A DNA stretch of 12,588 bases from Pseudomonadota bacterium (GCA_021780395.1 JAJXYU010000077.1:1-12588); one strand, 5' to 3'. Shown: positions 6,404 through 12,588, numbered from the stretch's first letter. The notes: generated by a model not told the origin, from the sequence alone. Translations and numbers: made by a program.

Positions 6404-7111
6404 CTAGCCGCACTTCGAGTCCCCGCAATTGAGGCAGGTGTAGCACCCGTCCATCATCACGACCGCGGCCGTATTGCACTTGCTGCAGAGCTGCGCGCCC
6501 TCCGGGAACAGCGCCTTCGAGAACGCGTCGGTCTGCTTGGTCCGCGCCTCGAACTCTGCGCGCTTTTCCTCGACCAGCTTGCGCTGATGCTCGTCGAGCT
6601 CCGACTTCTTCAGCATGCCGATCGACTGCAGGTGTCGTTCGATCACGTGCCCGAGCTCGGCGATCGTCGAGGGCATGTACTTGCCGCCCGGCTGCCAGTA
6701 ACCGCCACGCGGATCGAATACGGCTTTGAGCTCGTCGACGAGGAAGGTCGTGTCACCACCCTTGCGGAAGACTGCCGAGATCACGCGGGTCAGCGCGACG
6801 ATCCACTGGAAGTGATCGAGATTCTTCGAGTTGATGAAGACCTCGAACGGGCGCCGCTGTTCGTGCGGCGTCCCCTCGTTCAGCACGATGTCGTTGATCG
6901 TGACGTACATCGCGTGGTCGGACACCGGCGTCTTGATCTTGTACGTCGAGCCGACGAGCACCTCGGGCCGCTCGACCTTCTCGTGCATCCAGATGACGTT
7001 GTCCGGGGCCTTCGCGGGCTCCTTGGCGGCGGTCGGCGCCGGGGCGTCCTTCGCCTCGGGCTTCAGCACACGGTACTTCGCGATTCTCTTGTCGATCTTG
7101 ATCTGCGCCAT
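6404..7111 (-). CDS. nrdJb: Class II ribonucleotide reductase, second polypeptide (NrdJb)
   Basis: This 235-residue protein corresponds to the C-terminal part of one-piece class II reductases, encoded separately as in Pseudomonas. After a charged, Pro/Ala-rich N-terminus (1-38) comes a TSCPD-like domain (about 45-165; FEVFINSKNLDHFQW, 89-103) and a charged helix (166-200). The Cys-rich tail has Cys209-x2-Cys212, Cys223-x2-Cys226-x2-Cys229 and Cys234. By analogy, the first four would hold zinc, and Cys229/Cys234 (CGDSKCG) would be the mobile pair that re-reduces the active-site disulfide of NrdJa. The start is ATG 7111, 3 nt after the nrdJa stop, with GGGAAG inside the end of nrdJa as ribosome binding site. 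Tight coupling suits a stoichiometric partner. No domain is broken, so this is a true split gene. Confidence 0.9.
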   Translation of the reverse strand: MAQIKIDKRIAKYRVLKPEAKDAPAPTAAKEPAKAPDNVIWMHEKVERPEVLVGSTYKIKTPVSDHAMYVTINDIVLNEGTPHEQRRPFEVFINSKNLDHFQWIVALTRVISAVFRKGGDTTFLVDELKAVFDPRGGYWQPGGKYMPSTIAELGHVIERHLQSIGMLKKSELDEHQRKLVEEKRAEFEARTKQTDAFSKALFPEGAQLCSKCNTAAVVMMDGCYTCLNCGDSKCG

Positions 7112-7114
7112 GGT

Positions 7115-9262
7115 TCAAAACTTCCCGTAATAGCCTTCCTTCAAGGCATCGAAGAGATTCGCCGCGGTGTGCACTTCGCCGTCGTACTCGATTTCCTGAT
7201 CGCCCCGCGCCTGAACCTCCGTGCCGTCCTCCAGGGTGAACACGTACGTGGTGTTCTTCAGGTCGTCTTCCTTGACCAGAACGCCCTGGAAGGCCTCTGG
7301 ATTGAAGCGGAAGGTCGTACAGCCCTTGAGGCCCTGCTCGTAGGCGTACAGGTAGATGTCCTTGAAATCCTCGTACTTGTAGTCCGTCGGCACGTTCGCC
7401 GTCTTGGAGATCGAGGAATCCACCCACAGCTGCGCCGCGGCTTGGATGTCCACGTGCTCCTTCGGACCGATGTCGTCCGCGGACAGGAAATAGTCGGGCA
7501 GCTTCTCGGCCGGGTTCTGCGAGTTCGGCATGGCGCGCGGATTCACCAGCTCCCGGTAGGCGAGCAGCTCGAAGGAGAAGACGTCGACCTTCTCCTTGGT
7601 CTTGCGTCCCGGTCGGATCACGTTGCGGAAATAGTGGTGCGCGAACGAGGGCTCGATGCCGTTCGACGCGTTGTTCGCCAGCGACAGGGAGATCGTCCCG
7701 GTCGGCGCGATCGAAGAGTGGTGCGTGAAGCGGGCGCCGACCTCCGCGAGCTCTTCGACCAGCTCCGGCGCCGCCTCGGCGATCCGCTGCATGTAGCGGC
7801 TGTAGCGGGCGTGCAGCACCCGTCCGGCGATCTTCGCGCCCACCCGCCATCCGTCCCGGACCATCTCCGGACGTTTGCGCAGCATCTCGCGCGTCACCGT
7901 GAATTCCTCGTTCATGATGGGCGCCGGACCCTTCTCGCGCGCGAGCTCGAGACCCGCCTCCCACCCGGCGATGGCCATCTCCCGGGACACGTTCTGCGTG
8001 AAGGCGACCGACTTCTTCGAGCCGTACTTCATGCACAGCATGGTGATCGTCGAGCCCAGGCCCAGGAAGCCCATGCCGTGCCGGCGCTTGCGCACGATCT
8101 CGCCGCGCTGCGGGGCGAGCGGCAGGCCGTTGATCTCGACCACGTTGTCGAGCATCCGCGTGAACGCCTTGACCACCTTTCGGTAGGTCTCCCAGTCGAA
8201 GCGTGCATCGTCGGTGAACGGGTCCAGCACGAACTTGGTCAGGTTGACCGAGCCGAGCAGGCACGATCCGTACGGCGGCAACGGCTGCTCGCCGCACGGG
8301 TTGGTGGCGCGGATGGTCTCCGTCCACCAGTTGTTGTTCATCTCGTTCACCTTGTCGATCAAGATGAACCCCGGCTCGGCGAAATCGTAGGTGGAGGACA
8401 TGATCAAGTCCCACACCCGCCGCGCCGGCAGCGTCTTGTAGATCTTGCAGGCGACCAGGCCGTCCTCGTCGGTCACGTAGCCCTCGGTGTAGGGCCACTC
8501 GCGCCAGACGAACTTTGCCGGATCGCCGAGATCGGGCTGCTCGGCCTCGAATTCCTGGCGGCCCACCGGGAAGGCGAGCTTCCACTCACCGCCGCTCTTG
8601 ACCGCCTTCATGAACTCTTCGGTGATCAGCAACGACAGGTTGAACTGACGCAGACGGCCGCTCTCACGCTTGGCGCGGATGAACTCGAGCACGTCCGGAT
8701 GACCGATGTCGAAGGTGCCCATCTGCGCGCCGCGCCGACCGCCGGCGGAGGAGACCGTGAAACACATCTTGTCGTAGATGTCCATGAAGGACAGCGGACC
8801 AGAGGTGTGGGCGCCGGCGCCCGACACATAGGCGCCGCGAGGCCGCAGCGTCGAGAACTCGTAGCCGATGCCGCAGCCGGCCTTGAGCGTGAGCCCCGCC
8901 TCGTGGACCTTCGAGAGGATGTCGTCCATGGAATCGTGAATGATTCCCGAGACGGTGCAATTGATGGTCGACGTGGCGGGCTTGTGCTCCAGCGCGCCCG
9001 CGTTGGAGGTCACCCGGCCGGCCGGAATGGCCCCGTGACGCAGCGCCCAGAGGAAGGATTCGTACCATTGCTCGCGGACGTCCTCCGACTCGACGTCGGC
9101 GAGCGCGCGGGCGACGCGCTTGTACGTGTCGTCCATCGACTGGTCGATGGGCGAGCCGTCCTTCGCGGTCAGCCGGTACTTCTTGTCCCAAATGTCGAGG
9201 GATGCTTCCTGGAAGGGAATGCCGCCGACGTCCTTGGATTGAATTTTGACCACCGTATTCAT
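7115..9262 (-). CDS. nrdJa: Adenosylcobalamin-dependent (class II) ribonucleotide reductase, catalytic subunit (NrdJa)
   Basis: This 715-residue protein reduces ribonucleotides to deoxyribonucleotides using a thiyl radical generated from adenosylcobalamin, without oxygen. The catalytic set is intact: Cys102 in TINCTVSG (redox pair), Asn321/Cys323/Glu325 in NPCGEQPLPPYGS (thiyl radical and proton relay) and Cys334 in SCLLGSVNL. Other core signatures are AGCGIGYEFS (128-137), SSIAPTGTISLS (516-527) and SSISKTANVP (616-625). No ATP-cone is present. The chain stops at EGYYGKF, before the zinc/redox tail, which is supplied by the next gene, nrdJb. I chose ATG 9262 because MNTVVKIQ...GVPFQEAS-like N-termini begin this family. 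The frame stays open to 9526, but that stretch contains the promoter and is AT-rich. ATG 9289 is a minor alternative. Confidence 0.94.
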   Translation of the reverse strand: MNTVVKIQSKDVGGIPFQEASLDIWDKKYRLTAKDGSPIDQSMDDTYKRVARALADVESEDVREQWYESFLWALRHGAIPAGRVTSNAGALEHKPATSTINCTVSGIIHDSMDDILSKVHEAGLTLKAGCGIGYEFSTLRPRGAYVSGAGAHTSGPLSFMDIYDKMCFTVSSAGGRRGAQMGTFDIGHPDVLEFIRAKRESGRLRQFNLSLLITEEFMKAVKSGGEWKLAFPVGRQEFEAEQPDLGDPAKFVWREWPYTEGYVTDEDGLVACKIYKTLPARRVWDLIMSSTYDFAEPGFILIDKVNEMNNNWWTETIRATNPCGEQPLPPYGSCLLGSVNLTKFVLDPFTDDARFDWETYRKVVKAFTRMLDNVVEINGLPLAPQRGEIVRKRRHGMGFLGLGSTITMLCMKYGSKKSVAFTQNVSREMAIAGWEAGLELAREKGPAPIMNEEFTVTREMLRKRPEMVRDGWRVGAKIAGRVLHARYSRYMQRIAEAAPELVEELAEVGARFTHHSSIAPTGTISLSLANNASNGIEPSFAHHYFRNVIRPGRKTKEKVDVFSFELLAYRELVNPRAMPNSQNPAEKLPDYFLSADDIGPKEHVDIQAAAQLWVDSSISKTANVPTDYKYEDFKDIYLYAYEQGLKGCTTFRFNPEAFQGVLVKEDDLKNTTYVFTLEDGTEVQARGDQEIEYDGEVHTAANLFDALKEGYYGKF

Positions 9263-9385
9263 GGATTCTTCGATGCACTCCCTGGTCATTATCGCGCGAA
9301 GATCGGCAGGACTCATGGCGCAGAGTCGACGGAAATTCCTCCCCGGCTCCCGGTCGACCGACGCGGGAAACGCTGAGTCCGGCAA

Positions 9386-9401
9386 CCACAACATATTGTG
9401 T
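9386..9401 (-). promoter_or_regulatory. NrdR box (strong copy)
   Basis: Read on the minus strand, ACACAATATGTTGTGG matches the published NrdR box ACACWATATATWGTGT at 14 of 16 positions. It lies just downstream of the predicted nrdJ start site. NrdR is the nucleotide-sensing repressor of ribonucleotide reductase operons, so site and target agree. Confidence 0.75.
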
Positions 9402-9413
9402 TTTCGAAGCCAG

Positions 9414-9441
9414 ATTAAAACTTGACAATGTTCACCGTCAA
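9414..9441 (-). promoter_or_regulatory. Predicted sigma-70 promoter of nrdJa-nrdJb
   Basis: On the minus strand, TTGACG (9441-9436) and TTTAAT (9419-9414) are separated by 16 bp, each 5 of 6 to consensus. Transcription would start near 9407. It is the best promoter-like pair upstream of nrdJa and is flanked and overlapped by NrdR-like sites. Confidence 0.55.
9418..9433. promoter_or_regulatory. Degenerate second NrdR box
   Basis: This 16-mer matches the NrdR consensus at only 9 of 16 positions, but it keeps the AC-W and W-GT flanks. Its centre is exactly 32 bp (about three helical turns; 16-bp linker) from the strong box. NrdR sites usually occur as pairs at this spacing. It lies between the -35 and -10 elements, where binding would block polymerase. 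Confidence 0.45.
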
Positions 9442-9505
9442 GAAATTTCTCGGTCGCGATCGACATTTTTTTATCTATTAAAAACAATTGGTTGCGACAA
9501 ACAGG

Positions 9506-9533
9506 TTGCCTTTCACGGCAAGGCACTTTGCCG
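9506..9533. repeat. Overlapping alternative hairpins
   Basis: TTGCC (9506-9510) can pair with GGCAA (9517-9521), and CGGCAA (9516-9521) can instead pair with TTGCCG (9528-9533). The two stems exclude each other. It could be a weak attenuator or terminator between the divergent genes, or chance. It lies upstream of both predicted start sites. Confidence 0.3.
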
Positions 9534-9565
9534 CGCCGCGGTCAAGCAGCAGTCCTCGCAATCTC

Positions 9566-9590
9566 AATATCTTGTGTTCCACAAGATATT
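9566..9590. promoter_or_regulatory. Perfect 11-bp palindrome, candidate operator
   Basis: AATATCTTGTG (9566-9576) and CACAAGATATT (9580-9590) are perfect inverted arms around a 3-nt centre. The AT content and shape are those of a repressor operator rather than a terminator. The left arm overlaps a 16-mer (9562-9577) that matches the NrdR consensus at 13 of 16 positions on the minus strand. It lies about 60 bp upstream of the sigma-32-like -35 and about 160 bp upstream of the predicted nrdJ start site, so either gene could be its target. Confidence 0.55.
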
Positions 9591-9647
9591 CACATGGTAT
9601 CGGCTTGACTTCTCCGCACGCCCTGAACGCCGCGGCCCGGCCCCCCT

Positions 9648-9676
9648 GTTGAAAAGCGCGATGCCGCACCCATTTT
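9648..9676 (+). promoter_or_regulatory. Sigma-32-like (heat-shock) promoter of hsp20
   Basis: GTTGAAA (9648-9654) resembles the sigma-32 -35 CTTGAAA. After 13 bp, ACCCATTTT (9668-9676) resembles the -10 CCCCATNTA. Each differs from consensus at one or two places and the spacing is standard. The transcript would start near 9683, about 57 nt before the ATG. Confidence 0.5.
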
Positions 9677-9727
9677 TCGGGTCATCGAGATTCGAGGCGC
9701 ATTTGCGACAACCAATCCATCAACCTC

Positions 9728-9735
9728 AAGGAGAG
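9728..9735 (+). promoter_or_regulatory. Ribosome binding site of hsp20
   Basis: AAGGAGAG lies 4 nt before the ATG at 9740. It is strong and fixes the start. No clear ROSE or fourU thermometer pairing partner was found in the short leader. Confidence 0.75.
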
Positions 9736-9739
9736 AACC

Positions 9740-10171
9740 ATGACCGTCGTACGCTACGAGCCCTGGGCGCTCGTCAATCAACTTCAGAAGGACATCGACC
9801 GGCTGTTCGGCGCGCCGCAGACCACGGCCGCGGATTCGGGCGCCTGGTTGCCGCCGGTGGACATCCACGAGGAGAAAGAGCAGTTCGTGCTGCACGTGGA
9901 CCTGCCCGGCGTTGACCCGAAGACCGTGCAGATCACCACGGAGAAGGGCGTGCTGACCATCCGCGGGCAGCGCGAAGCGAGCCGCCGCGAGGCGCGCGAG
10001 GGCTATCGCCGCATCGAGCGCATCACGGGCGAATTCCTGCGCCGCTTCAGCTTGCCCGAATCGGCCGACGTGCAGGGCATCCGGGCGAAGTCCGTGAACG
10101 GCGTCCTGGAAATCACCATCCCGAAACAGGCGCAGATCCAGCCGCACCGGATCACCGTCGAAGCGGCCTGA
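9740..10171 (+). CDS. Small heat shock protein, Hsp20/alpha-crystallin family
   Basis: This 143-residue protein has normal length for a class A bacterial small heat-shock protein. A short N-terminal arm (1-38, WALVNQLQKDIDRLFG) precedes the alpha-crystallin domain (about 39-130). Hallmarks are PPVDIHEEKEQFVLHVDLPGVDP (38-60), the basic loop (76-92) and SVNGVLEITIPK (118-129). A C-terminal ITV (138-140) is a likely I-x-I/V oligomer anchor. The family holds unfolding proteins as ATP-independent oligomers until DnaK/ClpB refold them. The gene has a strong ribosome binding site and a sigma-32-like promoter, which fits heat induction. htrA follows 115 bp downstream, making a small stress cluster across cytoplasm and periplasm. 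It is not specifically IbpA or IbpB, so no symbol is given. Confidence 0.94.
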   Translation: MTVVRYEPWALVNQLQKDIDRLFGAPQTTAADSGAWLPPVDIHEEKEQFVLHVDLPGVDPKTVQITTEKGVLTIRGQREASRREAREGYRRIERITGEFLRRFSLPESADVQGIRAKSVNGVLEITIPKQAQIQPHRITVEAA

Positions 10172-10227
10172 AGCGCCCGCCGCCGGGCACCCTTCTGCGT
10201 GTAAGATGGCGGGCCGAGGCCTGCTGC

Positions 10228-10254
10228 GGGGCCGGATCCTGACGATCCGGCCCC
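10228..10254. repeat. Strong 11-bp hairpin in the htrA leader
   Basis: GGGGCCGGATC (10228-10238) and GATCCGGCCCC (10244-10254) form a perfect, very GC-rich stem with loop CTGAC, ending 32 nt before the htrA start. There is no T-run. It could be a terminator of hsp20, an RNA-end stabiliser, or a structure affecting read-through into htrA. A weaker stem, GCCCG/CGGGC (10175-10188), lies just after the hsp20 stop. Confidence 0.6.
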
Positions 10255-10286
10255 GACCGGCGCCCACCGACTCACGAGGATTGCGC

Positions 10287-11657
10287 ATGAATCTGCGATT
10301 CAGTTTGGCGGCCGCCGCTCTGGCGGTCACCGTCTTCACCACGCCGGCGGCCCGGGCCTCCGTGACCACACCCGTCGCCTCGGACTCGACGCCGCTGCCC
10401 TCGCTGGCGCCGGTGGTCAAGCGCGCCTCGCCGGCCGTGGTCAACATCGCGACCCGGGGAACCATCAAGGAGCGCCCCGGGCAGCGCAATCCCCTGCTCG
10501 ACGACCCCTTCTTCCGCCGCTTCTTCGACGTGCCGCCCGATGCCGCGCCGCGCGAGCGGCAGTTCCAGAGCGCCGGCTCCGGCGTGATCGTCGACGCCAA
10601 GAACGGCTACATCATCACGAATCACCACGTCGTGGAGAACGCCAGCGAGATCACCATCACCCTGCTGGACAACCGCAGTTTCTCGGCGAAGGTGATCGGC
10701 AGCGACGAAGGCGCGGACATCGCGGTGCTGCAGGCGAAGCAGCCGAACCTCACGGCCATCGCGCTCGGCGACTCCTCGCGGCTCGAGGTCGGCGACTATG
10801 TCGTCGCCATCGGCAATCCCTTCGGGCTGCAGCACACGGTCACCGCCGGCATCGTCAGCGCGCTCGGCCGCACGGGCATCAATCCGGAGGGCTACGAGGA
10901 CTTCATCCAGACCGATGCCTCCATCAACCCCGGGAATTCGGGCGGTGCGCTCGTTAACCTTCGCGGCGAACTGGTCGGCATCAACTCGGCCATCCTGTCG
11001 GGCAGCGGCGGCAACATCGGCATCGGTTTCGCCATCCCGGTCAACATGGTCAAGGGGGTGATGGACCAGCTCATCAAGTACGGCCAGGTCAAGCGCGGCA
11101 TACTCGGGGTGAACATCTACAACGTGACGCCGGACATCGCCAAGGAGTTCGGCCTGACCGAGTCCACCGGCGCGCTGGTCGCGAGCGTCCAGCCAGGATC
11201 CGCCGCCGAGCACGCGGGCATCAAGACCGGCGACATCATCGTCTCGATCAACGGGGTGCCGATGAAGGACGCGGGCGAGCTTCGCAACACCATCGGCATG
11301 CTGCGCGTGGGCGACAAGGTGGAGATCGGGCTGCTGCGCGACGGCAAGCCGCGCAAGGTGACCGCCCTGATCGGCGAGCGCGGCGAGTCCGGCACGGCCA
11401 GCGCGGTGGACATCAACAAGGGACTGGACGGCGCGGATCTGACCGATGCGCCCGACGGCGGCGGCGTGCTCGTGCGGGCGGTTCAGGAAGGCAGCCCGGC
11501 CGCGCAGGCGGGCCTGCGTGCCAACGACGTGATCGTCGGAGTGGGCCGAACGCCGGTCACCGGCGTCAAGTCGCTGCGCGAGACGGCCAAGGGGGCGAGC
11601 GTGCTGGTGCTCAACATCCGACGAGGCTCGCGCTCGATGTTGATTCCCATCCGTTGA
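10287..11657 (+). CDS. Periplasmic serine protease of the HtrA/DegP/DegQ family
   Basis: This 456-residue protein has a signal peptide (1-24, ending ARA-S), a trypsin-like domain (about 40-265) and two PDZ domains (about 270-365 and 380-455). The catalytic triad is intact: His114 in TNHHVVENA, Asp144 in EGADIAVLQ and Ser218 in NPGNSGGAL. The LA loop region (60-92) is fairly short, closer to DegQ than to DegP. The enzyme degrades or chaperones misfolded envelope proteins in the periplasm. I chose ATG 10287 because it directly precedes the signal peptide and has AGGA 6 nt upstream. The frame is open from 10206, but that extension covers the leader hairpin. The next gene begins 4 nt after its stop. 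The choice between degP, degQ and mucD is not safe from sequence alone. Confidence 0.95.
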   Translation: MNLRFSLAAAALAVTVFTTPAARASVTTPVASDSTPLPSLAPVVKRASPAVVNIATRGTIKERPGQRNPLLDDPFFRRFFDVPPDAAPRERQFQSAGSGVIVDAKNGYIITNHHVVENASEITITLLDNRSFSAKVIGSDEGADIAVLQAKQPNLTAIALGDSSRLEVGDYVVAIGNPFGLQHTVTAGIVSALGRTGINPEGYEDFIQTDASINPGNSGGALVNLRGELVGINSAILSGSGGNIGIGFAIPVNMVKGVMDQLIKYGQVKRGILGVNIYNVTPDIAKEFGLTESTGALVASVQPGSAAEHAGIKTGDIIVSINGVPMKDAGELRNTIGMLRVGDKVEIGLLRDGKPRKVTALIGERGESGTASAVDINKGLDGADLTDAPDGGGVLVRAVQEGSPAAQAGLRANDVIVGVGRTPVTGVKSLRETAKGASVLVLNIRRGSRSMLIPIR

Positions 11658-11661
11658 CGCG

Positions 11662-12588
11662 ATGAAGCTCCCGTCCATCTGCATCCTGGGGGGCACCGGC
11701 TTCGTCGGCACGAGGCTGGTGTCCCGTCTGATCAAGGAGGGCGGCCGCGTCTCGGTGCTGTCGCGCGACCGCGAGCAGCACAAGCATCTGCTCGTGCTGC
11801 CGGGGCTCACGATCGAGAACTGCGACGTCTACGACGAGGCGCAGCTTAGTGAACGCTTCCGCGGCAAGGACGTGGTCGTCAACCTGGTCGGCATCCTGAA
11901 CGAGCGCGGCTTCGGCGGCTCGGGCTTCCGGCGCGCGCACGTCGAGTTGACGCGGGGGATCCTGCAGGCCGCGCGCTCGGCGGGCGTCGCCCGGCTATTG
12001 CACGTCTCGGCCCTGAACGCCGGACCCGAGGCCCCGAGCCACTACCTGCGCACCAAGGGCGAGGCCGAGCGCCTGATTCGCGCAGAGAGCGCCCATCTGG
12101 ACTGGACCATCTTCCAGCCGTCGGTCATCTTCGGGCCGCGGGACTCGTTCCTGAACCGCTTCGCGGCGCTGCTGGGCACCGTGCCCCTCGTGTTCCCGCT
12201 GGCCCGGCCCGGCGCGCGTTTTCAGCCGGTGTTCGTCGACGACGTGATCGAGGCCCTGATGCGCTGCCTGCACGGCGGCGCCTGCGGTCACCGGACGATC
12301 CAGCTGGGCGGACCCGAGGTCTTCACTCTGCGCGACATCGTGGCCACGGTCGCGCGGCTCACCGGCAGGCGCCGCTGGATCATCGGCCTGCCCGACGCGC
12401 TCGCACGCGTGCAAGGGCTGGCCATGGACTTCGTGCCCGGGCGGCCGTTCTCGACGGACAATTATCGTTCTCTCACGATCGACAGCGTCTGCACCGAGAA
12501 CGGCTTCGCGTCGCTCGGCATCAAGCCGCAGTCGATGATGGCGGCCGCGCGGCAGTACCTCGGCGCGCAGGAGGACAACGCGCGCCTC
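11662..12588 (+). CDS. NAD(P)-binding protein of the complex I NDUFA9-like / atypical SDR family (3' truncated by window)
   Basis: The frame is open from ATG 11662 to the window edge, giving 309 residues without a stop, so the 3' end lies outside. The N-terminus has a Rossmann fold with the nucleotide loop ILGGTGFVG (8-16). A Y-x3-K pair in HYLRTKGEAE, then DWTIFQPSVIFGPRDSFLNRF and FQPVFVDDVIEAL, place it among atypical short-chain dehydrogenases annotated as 'complex I NDUFA9 subunit family'. In bacteria these are usually not complex I subunits and their substrate is unknown. The start overlaps no strong ribosome binding site and lies 4 nt after htrA, so translation is probably coupled. From memory, htrA followed by this family is common in betaproteobacteria and some gammaproteobacteria. 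Confidence 0.88.
   Translation, partial: MKLPSICILGGTGFVGTRLVSRLIKEGGRVSVLSRDREQHKHLLVLPGLTIENCDVYDEAQLSERFRGKDVVVNLVGILNERGFGGSGFRRAHVELTRGILQAARSAGVARLLHVSALNAGPEAPSHYLRTKGEAERLIRAESAHLDWTIFQPSVIFGPRDSFLNRFAALLGTVPLVFPLARPGARFQPVFVDDVIEALMRCLHGGACGHRTIQLGGPEVFTLRDIVATVARLTGRRRWIIGLPDALARVQGLAMDFVPGRPFSTDNYRSLTIDSVCTENGFASLGIKPQSMMAAARQYLGAQEDNARL

Larger units (their letters stand above)
9263..9739. other. Divergent intergenic region between nrdJa and hsp20
   Basis: This 477-bp region has no credible gene. It contains, in order, an untranslated nrdJ leader (about 145 nt if the predicted start site is right), NrdR-like boxes over a promoter, and an AT-rich core (about 9408-9492) much richer in A/T than its surroundings. 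After these come overlapping hairpins (9506-9533), a perfect 11-bp palindrome (9566-9590), a sigma-32-like promoter and a ribosome binding site for hsp20. I looked for cobalamin-riboswitch hallmarks on the minus strand and found no convincing B12 box. Confidence 0.7.

Noticed and set aside
7109..7117. Frameshift or stop splitting one reductase gene
   Set aside because: Each half has its own stop or ATG and a sensible boundary, and the same two-gene form is known in Pseudomonas. It is better read as a natural split.
5936..9376. Plus-strand frame of 1146 codons opposite ctaG, nrdJb and nrdJa
   Set aside because: Despite its length it mirrors three well-supported minus-strand genes. Its composition (Arg/Asp/Val/Leu/Gly/His with repeated RR and DR pairs) is the antisense signature of GC-rich coding DNA.
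9422..9450. Plus-strand promoter starting from a perfect TTGACA at 9422-9427
   Set aside because: The sequence 17 bp downstream (ATTTCT) is a poor -10, and no gene start follows for about 290 bp. The TTGACA arises from the CTTGAC/GTCAAG inverted repeat around the minus-strand -35.
9263..9526. 88-residue N-terminal extension of NrdJa
   Set aside because: The frame happens to be open, but it spans the predicted promoter, the NrdR box and AT-rich DNA, and the family N-terminus begins at the ATG at 9262.
9263..9540. Cobalamin riboswitch upstream of nrdJ
   Set aside because: It was plausible because the enzyme uses adenosylcobalamin. I found no convincing B12 box or accessory stems on the minus strand. 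A covariance-model search would settle it.
16..9688. Shared 10-mer GGGTCATCGA upstream of both the HU-like gene (16-25) and hsp20 (9679-9688)
   Set aside because: Many shared 10-mers are expected by chance in a window this size, and the distances to the start codons differ (44 and 61 nt).
10272..11810. Minus-strand frame of 512 codons opposite htrA
   Set aside because: It is antisense to an intact protease with its full catalytic triad and two PDZ domains, and shows no recognisable fold or motif.

Overview
The window is about 12.6 kb of GC-rich (roughly two-thirds G+C by eye), densely coded bacterial chromosome. The gene set is an HU-like nucleoid protein, PpnN, a two-polypeptide class II ribonucleotide reductase (NrdJa/NrdJb, the Pseudomonas arrangement), a caa3-type CtaG with copper chaperones, Hsp20, a DegQ-type HtrA and an NDUFA9-like reductase. 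This points to a gamma- or betaproteobacterium. I cannot name the genus. No rRNA, tRNA, CRISPR array, insertion sequence or prophage was seen.

Layout, left to right: (1) HU-like gene (+), converging on a minus-strand pair, an FKBP-type prolyl isomerase lipoprotein and an alpha/beta hydrolase, with overlapping stop and start. Two small minus-strand reading frames lie upstream of that pair. (2) ppnN (nucleotide 5'-monophosphate nucleosidase) lies directly downstream of an L,D-transpeptidase, both on minus. (3) A 147-bp divergent promoter region separates this pair from a plus-strand copper-delivery pair, SCO1/SenC and PCuAC, joined by an ATGA overlap. (4) ctaG (cytochrome oxidase assembly) converges on PCuAC from the minus strand across a shared hairpin. 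It lies 30 nt downstream of nrdJb, so nrdJa-nrdJb-ctaG may be one transcript. (5) A 477-bp non-coding, locally AT-rich region carries a promoter with NrdR-box-like sites for nrdJ, a perfect 11-bp palindrome, and a sigma-32-like promoter for hsp20. (6) Plus-strand stress genes follow: hsp20, then htrA, then an NDUFA9-like NAD(P)-binding gene that runs off the right edge.

Functional themes: SCO, PCuAC and CtaG together serve copper insertion into cytochrome c oxidase. NrdJa/NrdJb make deoxyribonucleotides with adenosylcobalamin and need no oxygen, and their promoter looks NrdR-controlled. Hsp20 and HtrA are cytoplasmic and periplasmic protein quality control.

Most of the content is ordinary housekeeping and no clearly new system was found. 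The points most worth a second look are regulatory: the NrdR-type sites over the nrdJ promoter, the orphan palindrome near 9.58 kb, a TATAAT placed exactly for leaderless transcription of the L,D-transpeptidase, and the nrdJ-ctaG linkage.
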